In this document: in pieces, positions 27,954 to 38,275 of the stretch | Position numbering within the stretch: the first letter of the stretch is position 1 | Layout: every line of letters begins with the position of its first letter | Assembly (NCBI GenBank): GCA_019359355.1 | Contig: JAHHHM010000003.1 | Coordinates: 302,084 to 366,083, forward strand | DNA length: 64,000 bases | Direction: 5' to 3' | Source of the DNA: Microcoleus vaginatus WJT46-NPBG5 | Lineage (GTDB): Bacteria > Cyanobacteriota > Cyanobacteriia > Cyanobacteriales > Oscillatoriaceae | Notes under the pieces: generated by a model | Told to the model about the DNA's origin: nothing | Database searches by the model: none | Seen by the model: the letters and a program-made list of their open reading frames with translations, nothing else | Translations under genes and position numbers: made by a program

Positions 27954-29870
27954 GTGTCAACTAACACAATTAGACAAGAACAACCGAAAAACCCAGCACC
28001 GCTATTTGATTTTGTTCAGGGTGTCAGCAAAGTAACAGCAGGAACGCTGCTTGGTATTACAATGCTGGCCAGTTCCGTGGTAGCCGGGGGACTGGTTGGC
28101 TTGGCGATCAGCTTCCGGAACCTGCCAGATGTCAGAGTTTTACGCAACTACACGCCCACGGAAACCACTCACATCTACGATATTAATGGCACCCAGCTGA
28201 CCAGTATCCATGATGAAGCAAATCGCGAAGTGGTGCCGCTCAACAAAATCTCTCCGGAACTCAAGCGGGCGATTTTAGCGATAGAAGATAGCCACTTCTA
28301 CTCTCACCACGGTCTTAATCCAGGCGGGGTGTTGCGTGCTTTTGTGAAAAACTTGGAGGAAGGAAAAACCGTTGAAGGTGGTTCGACGATTACCATGCAG
28401 CTGGTGAAAAATCTTTTCCTTTCTCCCAAACAAGCTGTCAGCCGCAAAGCCGCTGAAGCTGTCCTGGCTATCCGTCTAGAGCAAATTTTTAAAAAAGACC
28501 AGATTTTAGAACTCTACCTGAACCAGGTTTATTGGGGTCACAACTTATACGGGGTTGAAACAGCTTCCCGCAGTTATTTTAATAAGTCTGCTTCTAAGTT
28601 AAATTTAGCAGAAGCGGCAATGATGGCCGGCCTAGTTCAGGCACCAGAAGATTACAGTCCCTTTGTTAATTATCAGCGGGCCAAACAGCGTCAGGCAGTT
28701 GTCCTGAATCGCATGAAAGAGCTGAAATGGATCACGGCTGAAGAGGAAGCTGATGCCCGCAAACAACCGCTCGGAATCGGGAAAATTACTTCGTTTCCAG
28801 GGAGTAAGGTGCCTTATGTCACCCAAGCAGTGGTTCAAGAATTAACGAAGCGTTTTGGCCGCGATGCAGTTGTGAAAGGGGGGATGCGGGTTCAAACCAC
28901 GATTGACCTCAAACTCCAGCGCATCGCCGAAGAAACGGTACGCACGTGGCATGATCGGCTTTACTACCAGGTTTATGCTGACCAAATGGCTTTGGTGGCA
29001 GTTGACCCCCGTACTCACTTTGTGAAGGCGATGGTGGGGGGCGTTGATTATGGGAAAAGCCAATACAACCGTGCTGTCCAAGCTCAGCGCCAGCCCGGAT
29101 CGGCATTTAAGCCGTTTGTTTACTACGCGGCTTTTGCTAGCGGCAGATACGGCCCTGAGTCGATCGTGTATGACTCGCCGGTGAGCTATCCGGATGGATA
29201 CGATTATTACTCCCCCAGAAACTACGGCGGCGGCTACTCAGGGGCGGTGAGCATTCGCAGGGCGCTCGAAGTATCCCTTAATGTGCCGGCCGTCAAGCTC
29301 GGCCAGGAGATAGGGCTAAATAAAGTGATTGAGGTTTGCCGGATTCTGGGCATTAAAAGTCCAATTGAGCCGGTAGTTTCTTTGCCTTTAGGTGCTGTGG
29401 ATCTGACTCCCCTGGAAATGGCGGGTGCCTTTGCCACGTTTGCGAACAATGGCTGGCATTCGGACACCACATTTATTGTTCAAGTAACCGATAGTAGCGG
29501 CAATGTGTTGCTCGATAACACGCCCAAACCCAAACTCGTCCTCGATCCGTGGGCCTCGGCTTCTGTAAACAGTGCCCTGCAAGGGGTAATTTCCCAAGGG
29601 ACAGCAACTTCAGCCCAAATAGGACGACCGGCTGCCGGTAAAACAGGGACAACTTCTTCCGAACGGGATATTTGGTTTGTCGGGTATGTGCCGCAGCTGT
29701 CTGTTTCCGTTTGGGTGGGTAATGATGATTACACTCCCTTGGTATCGGGATCTACAGGTGGCGGATTTGTTGCGCCGGTATGGCGTGATTTTATGCTGCA
29801 AGCACTACGAAACGAGCCGGTTCAATACTTCAGACCTGCTTCCGACTTTGAGCCACCCTCACCAAATTAA
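27954..29870 (+). CDS. class A penicillin-binding protein (PBP1A type)
   Basis: 638 aa from GTG 27954. Bifunctional peptidoglycan synthase. TM anchor about 28-52. The GT51 domain has the catalytic EDSHFYSHHG (about 104-113), GGSTITMQLVKNL and RKAAEAVLAIRLE. The transpeptidase domain has the SxxK nucleophile SAFK (about Ser 382), EVSLNVPAVKL, and KTGTTS (about 563). The C-terminus is short and proline-rich (FEPPSPN) with no extra domain. It is divergent from tyrS. It acts in the same pathway as RodA, LysA and UppS in this window. Confidence 0.93.
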   Translation: MSTNTIRQEQPKNPAPLFDFVQGVSKVTAGTLLGITMLASSVVAGGLVGLAISFRNLPDVRVLRNYTPTETTHIYDINGTQLTSIHDEANREVVPLNKISPELKRAILAIEDSHFYSHHGLNPGGVLRAFVKNLEEGKTVEGGSTITMQLVKNLFLSPKQAVSRKAAEAVLAIRLEQIFKKDQILELYLNQVYWGHNLYGVETASRSYFNKSASKLNLAEAAMMAGLVQAPEDYSPFVNYQRAKQRQAVVLNRMKELKWITAEEEADARKQPLGIGKITSFPGSKVPYVTQAVVQELTKRFGRDAVVKGGMRVQTTIDLKLQRIAEETVRTWHDRLYYQVYADQMALVAVDPRTHFVKAMVGGVDYGKSQYNRAVQAQRQPGSAFKPFVYYAAFASGRYGPESIVYDSPVSYPDGYDYYSPRNYGGGYSGAVSIRRALEVSLNVPAVKLGQEIGLNKVIEVCRILGIKSPIEPVVSLPLGAVDLTPLEMAGAFATFANNGWHSDTTFIVQVTDSSGNVLLDNTPKPKLVLDPWASASVNSALQGVISQGTATSAQIGRPAAGKTGTTSSERDIWFVGYVPQLSVSVWVGNDDYTPLVSGSTGGGFVAPVWRDFMLQALRNEPVQYFRPASDFEPPSPN

Positions 29871-29879
29871 AGGAACCTG

Positions 29880-29971
29880 GATTGGGGATTTTAGATTTTG
29901 GATTAGAGGATATACGTTAGTGCCAACAGCCGTTAGCTTCAAGCGCTTATCCCCAATCTAAAATCTAAAAT
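29880..29971. repeat. nested inverted repeats between convergent genes
   Basis: GATTGGGGAT (29880-29889) pairs perfectly with ATCCCCAATC (29949-29958). Overlapping it, ATTTTAGATTTT (29888-29899) pairs perfectly with AAAATCTAAAAT (29960-29971). The two stems are alternatives or can stack. They lie between the PBP gene and the DUF1825 gene and may serve as a bidirectional terminator. The TTTTAGATTTT unit also occurs near 40816 and 50423. Confidence 0.5.
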
Positions 29972-29973
29972 AT

Positions 29974-30297
29974 TCAGGTTTGCTTTTCCAGCTCTGCCTT
30001 CATCCGCTCTAGGGTAAAGTGCATCTGATCAAACATTTGCTGAGGCGTCATGCCAAATTGATTTAGCTGAGTCTTCAGCTGCTCTACTGTCATTTGAGCC
30101 ATGAAGTCTTCTGACAATTCAAAGCGCTTCATAAAAATGCGATAGCGCTCCATCATAGCTTCCATTTGATCGATGTAGAGCTTTTTGCCCTCTCGGTCAA
30201 ATTTGCCATAGTTACCTCCCAGTTGGATGAGAGCTTGATAGTCCTCAAACAACTGCTTGGCTTCTTGCTGAACGATTTCTGAATCAAAAAATCCCAT
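29974..30297 (-). CDS. DUF1825 family protein
   Basis: 107 aa from ATG 30297 (MGFFDSEIVQQEAK), with GGTGGA 7 bp upstream; the GTG at 30309 is rejected. The sequence matches the cyanobacterial DUF1825 family: QLFEDYQALIQLGGNYGKFDREGKKLYIDQMEALMERYR-like, then FELSEDFMAQMTVEQLKTQL and GMTPQQMFDQM. It is an all-helical soluble protein, conserved across cyanobacteria, of unknown function. It converges on the PBP gene; lepB is upstream on the same strand after a 257-bp gap. Confidence 0.85.
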   Translation of the reverse strand: MGFFDSEIVQQEAKQLFEDYQALIQLGGNYGKFDREGKKLYIDQMEAMMERYRIFMKRFELSEDFMAQMTVEQLKTQLNQFGMTPQQMFDQMHFTLERMKAELEKQT

Positions 30298-30554
30298 TGC
30301 TAAGTCCACCCAATTGACTTAATGACTAGGTGGGAAGTCCCGCTGTAGCTGAATTTTCCTAGTCTTATTCTAATGCAGTGCCAGGTTTTGGTTCAACTAA
30401 GCGGGTGTGGAAAGCCCTACTTCTCAACACTCAAGCTGAATGCCTAAAGGTGAGCGTAGCCCACTCCTCCACTCAAAAAAAGTAAATTCTTTATGGATTA
30501 TATTTCTTCAGACGGGTTGACCTTGGCGCTACTAAAGTTGACAAACCCAACTGA

Positions 30555-31127
30555 TTAAACTCGACCGAGCCGGCTGAGAGGCCAAAAGCGAAGCCAAGCA
30601 CGGCCAATAATATTTTGTTTTGGCAGAAACCCCCAAATATGAGAGTCGTTACTGTTATTACGGTTATCTCCCATGACAAAGAATTCATTCTCAGGAACGG
30701 CTTGGGGTCCCCAGTTATAGTCCGGCGGTTGTGCGATGTAGTCTTCCTTTAAAGGAGAGTCATTCAAGTAAACTTGGCCATCTTCGATCTTAAGGATTTG
30801 ACCCGGTTCCCCGATCACTCGTTTAATAAATGCTTGATCTTTGTCGTACCCATCTTTTTGCAGCGCTGGGGGTGGCGCAAAGACAATAATATCGCCGGTT
30901 GTTGGTGGCCGAAAGTGATAGGAAATCTTTTCCACGACGAGGCGATCGCCCATGAGCAGCGTTGGCACCATTGAATCTGACGGGATATAGCGCGGTTCTG
31001 CCACAAAGGTGCGGATCGAAAAGGCTAAAATGATCGCAATGACTAAAATCTGAATATTTTCGCGCTGCTTGCGCCACACTCGCACCCAAAGTGGAGAAGC
31101 TTCCCAATTTTTTTCATCAAATGCCAT
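30555..31127 (-). CDS. lepB: signal peptidase I
   Basis: 190 aa from ATG 31127, with GGGAGGA 6 bp upstream. One N-terminal membrane anchor (about 26-44). Catalytic serine in PSDSMVPTL (Ser 52) and catalytic lysine in FIKRVIGEPGQ (Lys 102), followed by VMGDNRNNSNDSHIWGFL. It cleaves Sec/Tat signal peptides at the outer face of the cytoplasmic or thylakoid membrane. Cyanobacteria often have two copies. This is the only one seen here. A HIP1 octamer is at 30942. Confidence 0.95.
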   Translation of the reverse strand: MAFDEKNWEASPLWVRVWRKQRENIQILVIAIILAFSIRTFVAEPRYIPSDSMVPTLLMGDRLVVEKISYHFRPPTTGDIIVFAPPPALQKDGYDKDQAFIKRVIGEPGQILKIEDGQVYLNDSPLKEDYIAQPPDYNWGPQAVPENEFFVMGDNRNNSNDSHIWGFLPKQNIIGRAWLRFWPLSRLGRV

Positions 31128-31283
31128 CGAGTCCTCCCTTAAGGTTACTCCCGTTCTGTGAAGGTGTGCCGAAACTTCTTGGGCCGGCCTTTGTTGCAGA
31201 CAGCACCCAGCAGCTCTGGCATTTTAGCCTGAATTGCGCTCCTATCCATCAAGCGACAAGCTGGAAGCAACCACAACCCATAT

Positions 31284-31322
31284 AAAAAGGCGGTAGAGAA
31301 GATTCATCTCTACCGCTTTTTA
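31284..31322 (-). terminator. intrinsic terminator after clpC
   Basis: A stem of about 14 bp is formed by 31284-31299 with 31307-31322, with one bulged G. It has A-run and T-run flanks on both sides, so it can work in either direction. It lies 45 bp beyond the clpC stop on the minus strand. Confidence 0.8.
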
Positions 31323-31366
31323 TTGATTCAAATCGCTAAGTGCTGAAGAATCAGCAACCAACAATG

Positions 31367-33841
31367 TTACATTTCAGCGGCTTGGGGCAGCAGTTCCCGC
31401 TTTTGACCAAGCACTACCTTCACTTGACCTTCCTCATCGACATCAATAGTGGCAGTGTCGCCATCTTTGATGCGTGCTGAAAGGATTTCTTCAGCCAGAA
31501 CGTCTTCTAGCAGGCGCATAATCGCGCGGCGCAGGGGTCTGGCACCGTAGCTTTGGTTATAACCTTCTTGCACCAAGCGCTCTTTAAAGCGTTCGGTGAC
31601 TTCCAAGGTGATGCCTTTCTCAGTCAGGCGCTTGAATACTTCACCCAGCATGATATCGGCGATTTCCTTGATTTCGTCCATATTCAGCTGGCGGAAGACG
31701 ATGATTTCATCAAGACGGTTGAGAAACTCTGGGCGGAAGTAGTTCTTAAGTTCTTCGTTAACCAGAGAGCGAATGCGGGTGTATTGAGCATCCGATTGAT
31801 TCTCGGAGAACTCAAAGCCCAATCCGCCGCCGCCTTTCTCAATCACCTTAGAACCGATGTTGGAGGTCATGATCAGCAGGGTGTTCTTGAAGTCCACCGT
31901 GCGGCCCTTAGCATCAGTAAGGCGTCCGTCTTCAAGGATTTGCAACAGCATATTGAAGACATCGGGGTGAGCTTTTTCGATTTCGTCAAACAGCACCACG
32001 GTGTAAGGACGCCGACGTACAGCTTCGGTTAGCTGGCCACCTTCGTTATAACCAACATAGCCAGGGGGCGAACCGATCAGTTTGGAGACGGTATGGCGTT
32101 CCATGTATTCCGACATATCGAGCCGAATCATGGCTTCTTCCGAACCGAAGAAGTAGGTAGCCAAGGCTTTGGTTAGCTCGGTTTTACCAACGCCGGTAGG
32201 GCCGGAGAAGATAAAGCTGGCGATGGGCCGGTTGGGGTTCTTCAGACCAACACGGGCGCGGCGAATGGCGCGAGAGACGGCTTTGACAGCTTCTTCCTGA
32301 CCGATGAGACGCTGGTGCAGGGTGTCTTCCATGTGCAGCAGTTTCTCGGATTCGGATTCGGTGAGTTTATTCACCGGCACGCCTGTCCAGCTGGCAACAA
32401 TTTGAGCGATGTCTTCTTCGGTAACCACCGGCGAAGCATCTTCACTCTTGGGAGACTCGGTCTTTTTGCTGTTAGCGATCGCACGGATTTCTGTTTTGAT
32501 TTCCATTTCGCGATCACGCAATTCGCCGGCTCGGTCAAAGTCTTGAGAGCGAACGGCGTCGTCTTTCTCTTTCAAAACTTGCCGCAGTTCTTTATCAAGT
32601 TCCTTGGCTGCCGGTGGCAGTTGAGAGTTGATTAACCGCACTCTTGAACCGGCTTCATCGACTAAGTCGATCGCTTTATCGGGCAAGTAGCGATCACTAA
32701 TGTAGCGATCAGATAGCTTGGCTGCTGCTTCCAGCGCAGCGTCAGAAATCTTGAGTTTGTGGTGTTGCTCGTAGCGATCACGCAACCCGTATAGAATTTC
32801 AATGGTTTCGTCAACGGTTGGTTCGCCCACCATCACCGGCTGGAAGCGGCGTTCTAAGGCGGCATCCCGCTCAATGTGCTTGCGGTATTCATCTAAGGTG
32901 GTTGCGCCGATGCACTGCAATTCACCTCTAGCCAATGCCGGCTTGAGAATGTTTGCGGCGTCGATGGCCCCTTCTGCCGCACCGGCTCCGATGAGGGTGT
33001 GAACCTCGTCAATAACCAGGATGACATTGCCGGCCGAGCGGATCTCATCCATGATTTTTTTGAGGCGTTCCTCAAATTCCCCGCGATACTTTGTGCCGGC
33101 TACCAGCAAGCCAATGTCTAGGGTGACAACCCGCTTGTCTTCGAGAATGTCGGGAATATCGTTATTAGCAATCCTCTGAGCCAGACCTTCAGCGATGGCA
33201 GTTTTACCGACTCCGGGTTCCCCAATTAATACAGGGTTATTCTTGGTACGGCGACCAAGAATTTGAATCACCCGTTCAATTTCTTTTTGCCGGCCTACCA
33301 CTGGGTCAAGTTTGCCGTCAGCGGCCATTTGGGTCAGGTTAGAACCAAACTCATCAAGTGTTGGCGTTTTGGTGCGCCCCTGAGACGCGCCTGGGGTGAC
33401 TTCTGCCGTCTCTCCCAGCATTCTAATGACCTGCGTCCGGACTTTTGACAGATCCACTCCCAGGTTTTCTAGCACTCTGGCTGCTACGCCTTCCCCTTCT
33501 CGGATTAAACCTAAAAGCAGGTGTTCAGTGCCAATATAATTATGTCCGAGTTGGCGAGCTTCTTCTAGAGATAGCTCTAGAACGCGCTTGGCCCTTGGCG
33601 TAAAAGGAATTTCAACTGCGACGAAGCCGGAACCTCTGCCGATAATTTTTTCTACTTCAATACGAGCGTCTTTGAGATTGACGCCCATTGATTTAAGAAC
33701 TTTGGCGGCAACACCCGTTCCTTCTCCGATCAAACCCAGAAGGATTTGTTCTGTGCCCACGAAGTTATGTCCCAGGCGACGTGCTTCCTCCTGGGCCAGC
33801 ATAATCACCTTTATGGCTTTTTCTGTAAAGCGTTCAAACAT
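31367..33841 (-). CDS. clpC: ClpC, AAA+ chaperone of the Clp protease
   Basis: 824 aa from ATG 33841 ([36 protein letters not shown] start); the longer frame to 33889 is non-family. Two N-terminal Clp repeats, AAA1 with GEPGVGKTA (about 207), and an M/UVR domain (about 410-460) precede AAA2. AAA2 has GPTGVGKTE (about 550) and carries the [24 protein letters not shown] signature. Works with ClpP in essential protein turnover, including in photosynthetic membranes. Length and architecture are normal. Confidence 0.96.
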   Translation of the reverse strand: MFERFTEKAIKVIMLAQEEARRLGHNFVGTEQILLGLIGEGTGVAAKVLKSMGVNLKDARIEVEKIIGRGSGFVAVEIPFTPRAKRVLELSLEEARQLGHNYIGTEHLLLGLIREGEGVAARVLENLGVDLSKVRTQVIRMLGETAEVTPGASQGRTKTPTLDEFGSNLTQMAADGKLDPVVGRQKEIERVIQILGRRTKNNPVLIGEPGVGKTAIAEGLAQRIANNDIPDILEDKRVVTLDIGLLVAGTKYRGEFEERLKKIMDEIRSAGNVILVIDEVHTLIGAGAAEGAIDAANILKPALARGELQCIGATTLDEYRKHIERDAALERRFQPVMVGEPTVDETIEILYGLRDRYEQHHKLKISDAALEAAAKLSDRYISDRYLPDKAIDLVDEAGSRVRLINSQLPPAAKELDKELRQVLKEKDDAVRSQDFDRAGELRDREMEIKTEIRAIANSKKTESPKSEDASPVVTEEDIAQIVASWTGVPVNKLTESESEKLLHMEDTLHQRLIGQEEAVKAVSRAIRRARVGLKNPNRPIASFIFSGPTGVGKTELTKALATYFFGSEEAMIRLDMSEYMERHTVSKLIGSPPGYVGYNEGGQLTEAVRRRPYTVVLFDEIEKAHPDVFNMLLQILEDGRLTDAKGRTVDFKNTLLIMTSNIGSKVIEKGGGGLGFEFSENQSDAQYTRIRSLVNEELKNYFRPEFLNRLDEIIVFRQLNMDEIKEIADIMLGEVFKRLTEKGITLEVTERFKERLVQEGYNQSYGARPLRRAIMRLLEDVLAEEILSARIKDGDTATIDVDEEGQVKVVLGQKRELLPQAAEM

Positions 33842-34039
33842 GGCGTTATTCCCATCACCTGCTGCGTGCCCGTACGCTGATTTTAGCACAGGGATTTTAT
33901 TCGGCTGTCACACTTGCAACATCTAGGGGGATCGCAGCCGGCAAAACTAAAAAGATTGAAGGCAAATGCCCAATTTATTTTAAATTTCCTTCTTTTGGGT
34001 GAGTGTCTTTTGAGAGGTTTTGCTCTAAAGGTTAATTTC

Positions 34040-34630
34040 TTACTGATAGTTGATAGACCAGCCAATGCGGGAAAGGCGATCGTAAGTTTCTTGATGCCAA
34101 TTGGCTAAAGTTTGGGTAAATTCAGGGCGTTGCAAACCAGAAAGCCAGAGAATTAAAGCATCTTCGCCAGTATCTTGGTAGTAGCGGCGGCGGCGTCCGA
34201 CTTCCCGAAACCCAAATTTTTGGTAAAGAGACAGGGCGGGTTGATTAGAACTTCTTACTTCTAGGGTCGCCCATTCCAGATGCCGATTAACTGCTGATTT
34301 CAGTAAGCCCAGTAACAATAGTTGCCCAAACCCCTGATGCCGATATTCAGGATGAACGGCCAGAATTGTGATGTGCGCTTCTTCTAAAATTGCCCAGAGA
34401 CAACCTAATCCCAGGAGGATTTGTCTATTGCCCTTGGTCTTTTGCTCTTTGTCTGTTGCGGCTGAGTCATGATCTATGACAAAGGATAAACTCAGCAAAT
34501 CGCTGTTAGGACTGTCTATTTCTCGCTGGTAGGCATCGAGTGTCCACAATTGCCCGAAACACAGCCGATCAAGTTCTCCCACCGCCGACAAAAGCTCTGA
34601 TGTCAGCGGTTTCAGTTCCAAAAAATTCAC
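34040..34630 (-). CDS. rimI: ribosomal-protein-alanine N-acetyltransferase (RimI-like GNAT)
   Basis: 196 aa from GTG 34630 (reads MNFLELKPL); a TTG at 34663 would add 11 residues. GNAT fold: ELDRLCFGQLWTLDAYQREI, ITILAVHPEYRHQGFGQLLLLGLL (acetyl-CoA loop QGFG), then WATLEVRSSNQPALSLYQKFGFREVGRRRRYY with the RimI pattern. A hydrophilic insertion (ATDKEQKTKGNRQ, about 66-78) is encoded by a GACAAAG-like tandem repeat that looks intergenic in origin. Divergent from lysA. Confidence 0.85.
   Translation of the reverse strand: MNFLELKPLTSELLSAVGELDRLCFGQLWTLDAYQREIDSPNSDLLSLSFVIDHDSAATDKEQKTKGNRQILLGLGCLWAILEEAHITILAVHPEYRHQGFGQLLLLGLLKSAVNRHLEWATLEVRSSNQPALSLYQKFGFREVGRRRRYYQDTGEDALILWLSGLQRPEFTQTLANWHQETYDRLSRIGWSINYQ
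34421..34458 (-). repeat. short tandem repeat inside rimI reading frame
   Basis: On the coding strand the stretch reads as units like GACAAAG, CAAAAGACCAAGG and AGACAAAT. It resembles the GACAAAG repeats in the intergenic region around 19452-19500. It encodes the charged loop TDKEQKTKGNRQ. Confidence 0.5.
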
Positions 34631-34811
34631 AGAAGCGAGTGATAAATGGCTGAGAACGCACAAAACTTAATTGTACTGTCTTGGTCAAACTCGAAACAAG
34701 AATAAGATTTTGGATTAACCAAAAATTCGTAAAATGTTTGGAGTTTGAAATCGCAACTGAGAGCCGAAACGCACCTGCTCCCTCACTCAACTAAGGATAA
34801 AAAATCGGATT

Positions 34812-36224
34812 ATGCTATCTACTCGCCCTGTAGCGGCTGAAAATTCAGCACATCAATATTTACCAGAGACGATTGCTGCTTCAGAATCTCGCTCACCGAA
34901 CCAACAACTGTTGCCGATCACAGCGAAAGTTAACAGTCAAGACCATTTGGAAATCGGTGGCTGTGATGTGACAACGCTGATTGAGCGCTTTGGTTCTCCA
35001 CTATACATTTTGGATGAAGAAACGCTGCGGACGGCTTGCCGGCAGTACCGGGACGCTTTCAGCCGCTACTATCCGGGTGAATCTCAAGTGCTTTACGCAT
35101 CTAAAGCTTGGAGTTGTTTGGCTGTCTGCGCGATTGCCAACAGTGAAGGCTTGGGGATCGATGTGGTTTCTGGGGGTGAACTGCACACAGCCGTGGGTGC
35201 CGGCGTTCATCCGGATAAAATTTATTTTCACGGCAACAATAAGTCCCGCGCAGAACTGAACTTGGCCATTGAAACCGGCTGCATCATTGTGGTTGATAAC
35301 TGGCTGGAACTGCACACCCTGGCGGAAATCACCCAAACTGCCTCATTTATGCCGGTGCGGATCATGTTACGTCTGACTCCTGGCATTGAGTGTCACACTC
35401 ATGAGTACATCCGCACCGGCCACTTAGACAGCAAATTTGGCTTCGATCCCGATGGGGTGGATGAAGTTTTTAACTTTGTCAGCAAGCAGTCTTCTATATC
35501 ATGTATTGGCATCCACGCTCACATTGGCTCCCAAATTTTTGAACTCCAACCGCATCAGGATTTGGCCAAGGTTCTCGTGCAATGGCTGGTCAAAGCCGGT
35601 GAGTACAAATTGCCGGTGACAGAATTAAATGTCGGCGGCGGGTTGGGCATTCGCTATACAGAATCGGACGATCCTCCTAGCATCGAGTCTTGGGCAAAGG
35701 TAATTTGCAAAGCGATTGCCGACGAATGCCAAGCTCAGCATTTGCCGTTGCCCAAGCTGCTGTGTGAGCCTGGACGTTCACTGATTGGAACGGCTTGTAT
35801 CACAGCTTATACAGTCGGAAATCAAAAAGTGATTCCCGGAATTCGGACTTATCTGGCAGTTGATGGGGGAATGTCAGATAATCCCCGTCCGATTACTTAT
35901 CAATCTCTCTATCGGGCCGTGATCGCTAATCGCATGGGATCACCCATGACGGAGACGGTGACGGTGGCCGGCAAACACTGCGAATCGGGAGATATCCTGA
36001 TTAAAAACGCGCAACTGCCACCGGCAGAACCGGGCGATGTCTTGGTGGTGATGAGCACCGGCGCGTACAATTACAGCATGGCCTCTAACTACAACCGTCT
36101 GCCCCGACCGGCAGCGGTTTTGGTCAGAGAGGGGGAAGCCAATGTCATCTTGCAGCGAGAAACTTACCAAGACTTGCTCCGTCAAGATCGGCTACCAGAA
36201 AGACTCATCGGCTTTGCAAAATAA
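34812..36224 (+). CDS. lysA: diaminopimelate decarboxylase
   Basis: 470 aa. Makes L-lysine from meso-diaminopimelate; PLP enzyme of the alanine-racemase-like fold III. PLP lysine in LYASKAWSC (about 97), then GLGIDVVSGGELHTAV, HAHIGSQIFE, NVGGGLGIRYTE, CEPGRSLIGTA, and the substrate site CESGDIL with GAYNYSMASNYNRLPRPA near the end. The N-terminal 50 residues are extra and not conserved. Start ATG 34812. It is followed by cdaA and uppS on the same strand, 307 bp away. Confidence 0.95.
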   Translation: MLSTRPVAAENSAHQYLPETIAASESRSPNQQLLPITAKVNSQDHLEIGGCDVTTLIERFGSPLYILDEETLRTACRQYRDAFSRYYPGESQVLYASKAWSCLAVCAIANSEGLGIDVVSGGELHTAVGAGVHPDKIYFHGNNKSRAELNLAIETGCIIVVDNWLELHTLAEITQTASFMPVRIMLRLTPGIECHTHEYIRTGHLDSKFGFDPDGVDEVFNFVSKQSSISCIGIHAHIGSQIFELQPHQDLAKVLVQWLVKAGEYKLPVTELNVGGGLGIRYTESDDPPSIESWAKVICKAIADECQAQHLPLPKLLCEPGRSLIGTACITAYTVGNQKVIPGIRTYLAVDGGMSDNPRPITYQSLYRAVIANRMGSPMTETVTVAGKHCESGDILIKNAQLPPAEPGDVLVVMSTGAYNYSMASNYNRLPRPAAVLVREGEANVILQRETYQDLLRQDRLPERLIGFAK

Positions 36225-36531
36225 ATGTCTGGCTGCTAAGCCACAAGCCGGCCCATCCCTGAGGAAACACAGAAGCGAGAAACAAATTTTCCTCCTCTCA
36301 CTTCTGATTTCTCACTGATTCTAGTTGCCGTTAAACCTCGCTTAATTTTCAGGCCGGTTGTTGCATCTGTAACAATTTTCTCTGTAAGGGCAGGTGGCAT
36401 CAGATAAAAGAGAAGTTCTGGTTTAAAGGACTGCCACAAGGGATGTCTGCTGGCATAAAATCAAGCTGTAAGGACTCAGCATTGCTGAGCCTGTCTCAAG
36501 CACAAATCTGCTAATCTTTGCTAAAAGTTCA
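36225..36531. other. region between lysA and cdaA
   Basis: 307 bp. A small hairpin CTCAGC/GCTGAG is at about 36475-36489, upstream of cdaA. No ydaO/yuaA-type c-di-AMP riboswitch could be recognised by eye. No gene supported. Confidence 0.4.
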
Positions 36532-37476
36532 ATGAATTTGGGTCTCGGTCACGACCCTAGCTGGACTCAGTCCGTGCTGCGTCACCTTATAGACTTTTGG
36601 ACGCAATGGCTCAAAGGCCCTATTGACATTGGGTTGGTTCTGGCCCTCACTTATATGGTGCTCGTCATTATTGGTGAGCGCCGCACGCTGTGGATGGTGC
36701 GGGGATTAATTATCTTAATGCTGGCGACAACGGTCAGTAACAGCTTGGATTTGAGGCTGTTAAGTTTTGTCTTGGAAAAGTTGGTGATTGGCTCGGCGGT
36801 GGCAATGGCTGTAATTTTACAGTCCGAGTTCCGCCGGTTTCTCGAACAACTGGGCCGGGGAGAAATTGTACAGCTGTTTCAACCGTCGGGGGGAGCCATT
36901 CCCAAGACCGATAGTGTACTCGATGAAATTGTAGATGCGGTGAAGGAACTTTCCCAAAACCGCACGGGTGCTTTATTGATTTTGGAAACAGGCAACCCAA
37001 TTGATGAGCGGGATTTTTCCGTACCCGGAGTGAAGTTGAATGGAGAAGTGTCTAAGGAACTGCTACAGACGATTTTTCAGACAACCACACTGTTACACGA
37101 TGGGGCTGTTTTAATTCGGGCCTCTCGTATTGTTGCAGCCGGCGTGATTTTGCCACTTTCTGAACGCACGGCTTCGCGACAGCTAGGGACGCGCCATCGT
37201 GCGGCAATGGGAATTACAGAACGTGTCGAAAATTGCCTGTGTGTCGTTGTATCTGAAGAAACCGGCTCTATTTCCTTAGCAGAAAGGGGCACACTATATC
37301 GACCTTTAACCAGCAGTAAACTGAAAGAACTGCTAGAGGCTCGATTTTCTCAATCTGTTGAGCGCGAAGCAGTTGCTCCTAATTTGCGTCGGTTGGGAAT
37401 ACTAAGTTCTCGGATATTGGCACTTGTTTCGCGTTTTCTGCGTCTTCCATCATCGGCTTCTGGTGATAAAAAATGA
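36532..37476 (+). CDS. cdaA: CdaA-type diadenylate cyclase (c-di-AMP synthase)
   Basis: 314 aa. Three N-terminal membrane helices (about 27-90) are followed by a DAC domain. Catalytic motifs are LLHDGAVLI (DGA, about 190) and [10 protein letters not shown] (RHR, about 222), then [13 protein letters not shown]. Condenses two ATP into c-di-AMP, which controls osmolyte/K+ balance and night survival in cyanobacteria. The stop overlaps the uppS start (ATGA at 37473-37476), so translation is coupled. Start ATG 36532. Confidence 0.93.
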   Translation: MNLGLGHDPSWTQSVLRHLIDFWTQWLKGPIDIGLVLALTYMVLVIIGERRTLWMVRGLIILMLATTVSNSLDLRLLSFVLEKLVIGSAVAMAVILQSEFRRFLEQLGRGEIVQLFQPSGGAIPKTDSVLDEIVDAVKELSQNRTGALLILETGNPIDERDFSVPGVKLNGEVSKELLQTIFQTTTLLHDGAVLIRASRIVAAGVILPLSERTASRQLGTRHRAAMGITERVENCLCVVVSEETGSISLAERGTLYRPLTSSKLKELLEARFSQSVEREAVAPNLRRLGILSSRILALVSRFLRLPSSASGDKK

Positions 37477-38222
37477 CTGCTAAGCCAACTGTTTTACAAG
37501 AGTTACCTGCTGACCTTAACCAAGAACGTCTGCCCAGACACGTAGCAGTGATTATGGATGGGAATGGCCGCTGGGCCAAGCGTCAGGGCCTACCTCGGAT
37601 TATGGGCCATCGGCGGGGGGTCGATGTACTAAAGGATCTATTGCGTTGCTGTCGGGACTGGGGAATTAAAGCGCTGACTGCTTATGCATTTTCTACAGAA
37701 AATTGGGGCCGGCCTCTAGAAGAGGTTGATTTTTTGATGACCCTGTTTGAACGTGTCCTGCGGCAAGAGTTACGGGAAATGATGCAACAAGACGTTCAGA
37801 TTCATTTTGTGGGAAATTTAAATGCGCTCCCGCGAACACTCCATGCAGAGATTGAGCGGTCAGTAGATGAGACTCGCCACAACCAGGGAATTCAATTTAC
37901 TGTCGCTACAAATTATGGAGGTCGGCAGGAGATTTTACAGGCTTGCCGAGCCATTGCAGTGCAAGTGCAGCAAGGTTTAATTGAACCTGATCAAATTGAT
38001 GAAGCTCTGTTTGAACGCCATCTCTACACTGCCGGCATTTGTGATCCCGACTTGCTGATTCGCACCAGTGGAGAAATGCGCTTGAGCAATTTCCTGCTAT
38101 GGCAGGTAGCTTACTCAGAACTTTACATCACAGAGACGCTGTGGCCAGATTTTGATCGGGCGGAGTTTCATCAGGCGCTGAGTGCTTACCAAAAGCGGGA
38201 TCGCCGCTTTGGAAAAGTGTAA
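37473..38222 (+). CDS. uppS: undecaprenyl diphosphate synthase
   Basis: 249 aa. Cis-prenyltransferase that makes the C55 carrier for peptidoglycan and exopolysaccharides. Visible motifs: [14 protein letters not shown] (catalytic Asp 29), [34 protein letters not shown], and the C-terminal [24 protein letters not shown] with [11 protein letters not shown]. Starts inside the cdaA stop (4-bp overlap). An inverted-repeat terminator follows at 38229. Confidence 0.95.
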   Translation: MTAKPTVLQELPADLNQERLPRHVAVIMDGNGRWAKRQGLPRIMGHRRGVDVLKDLLRCCRDWGIKALTAYAFSTENWGRPLEEVDFLMTLFERVLRQELREMMQQDVQIHFVGNLNALPRTLHAEIERSVDETRHNQGIQFTVATNYGGRQEILQACRAIAVQVQQGLIEPDQIDEALFERHLYTAGICDPDLLIRTSGEMRLSNFLLWQVAYSELYITETLWPDFDRAEFHQALSAYQKRDRRFGKV

Positions 38223-38228
38223 GTTTTG

Positions 38229-38267
38229 AATGCGTGAATTGTTGAGGTACAGGACAGTTCACGCATT
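38229..38267. terminator. bidirectional stem-loop between uppS and DUF3143 gene
   Basis: AATGCGTGAATTG (38229-38241) pairs with CAGTTCACGCATT (38255-38267), 13 bp with one wobble and a 13-nt loop. T-rich sequence follows to the right. It lies between two convergent genes. Confidence 0.75.
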
Positions 38268-38275
38268 TAAAAGTT

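Noticed and set aside
36225..36531. c-di-AMP riboswitch before cdaA
   Set aside because: Only a 6-bp hairpin is visible and the conserved ydaO core could not be recognised.
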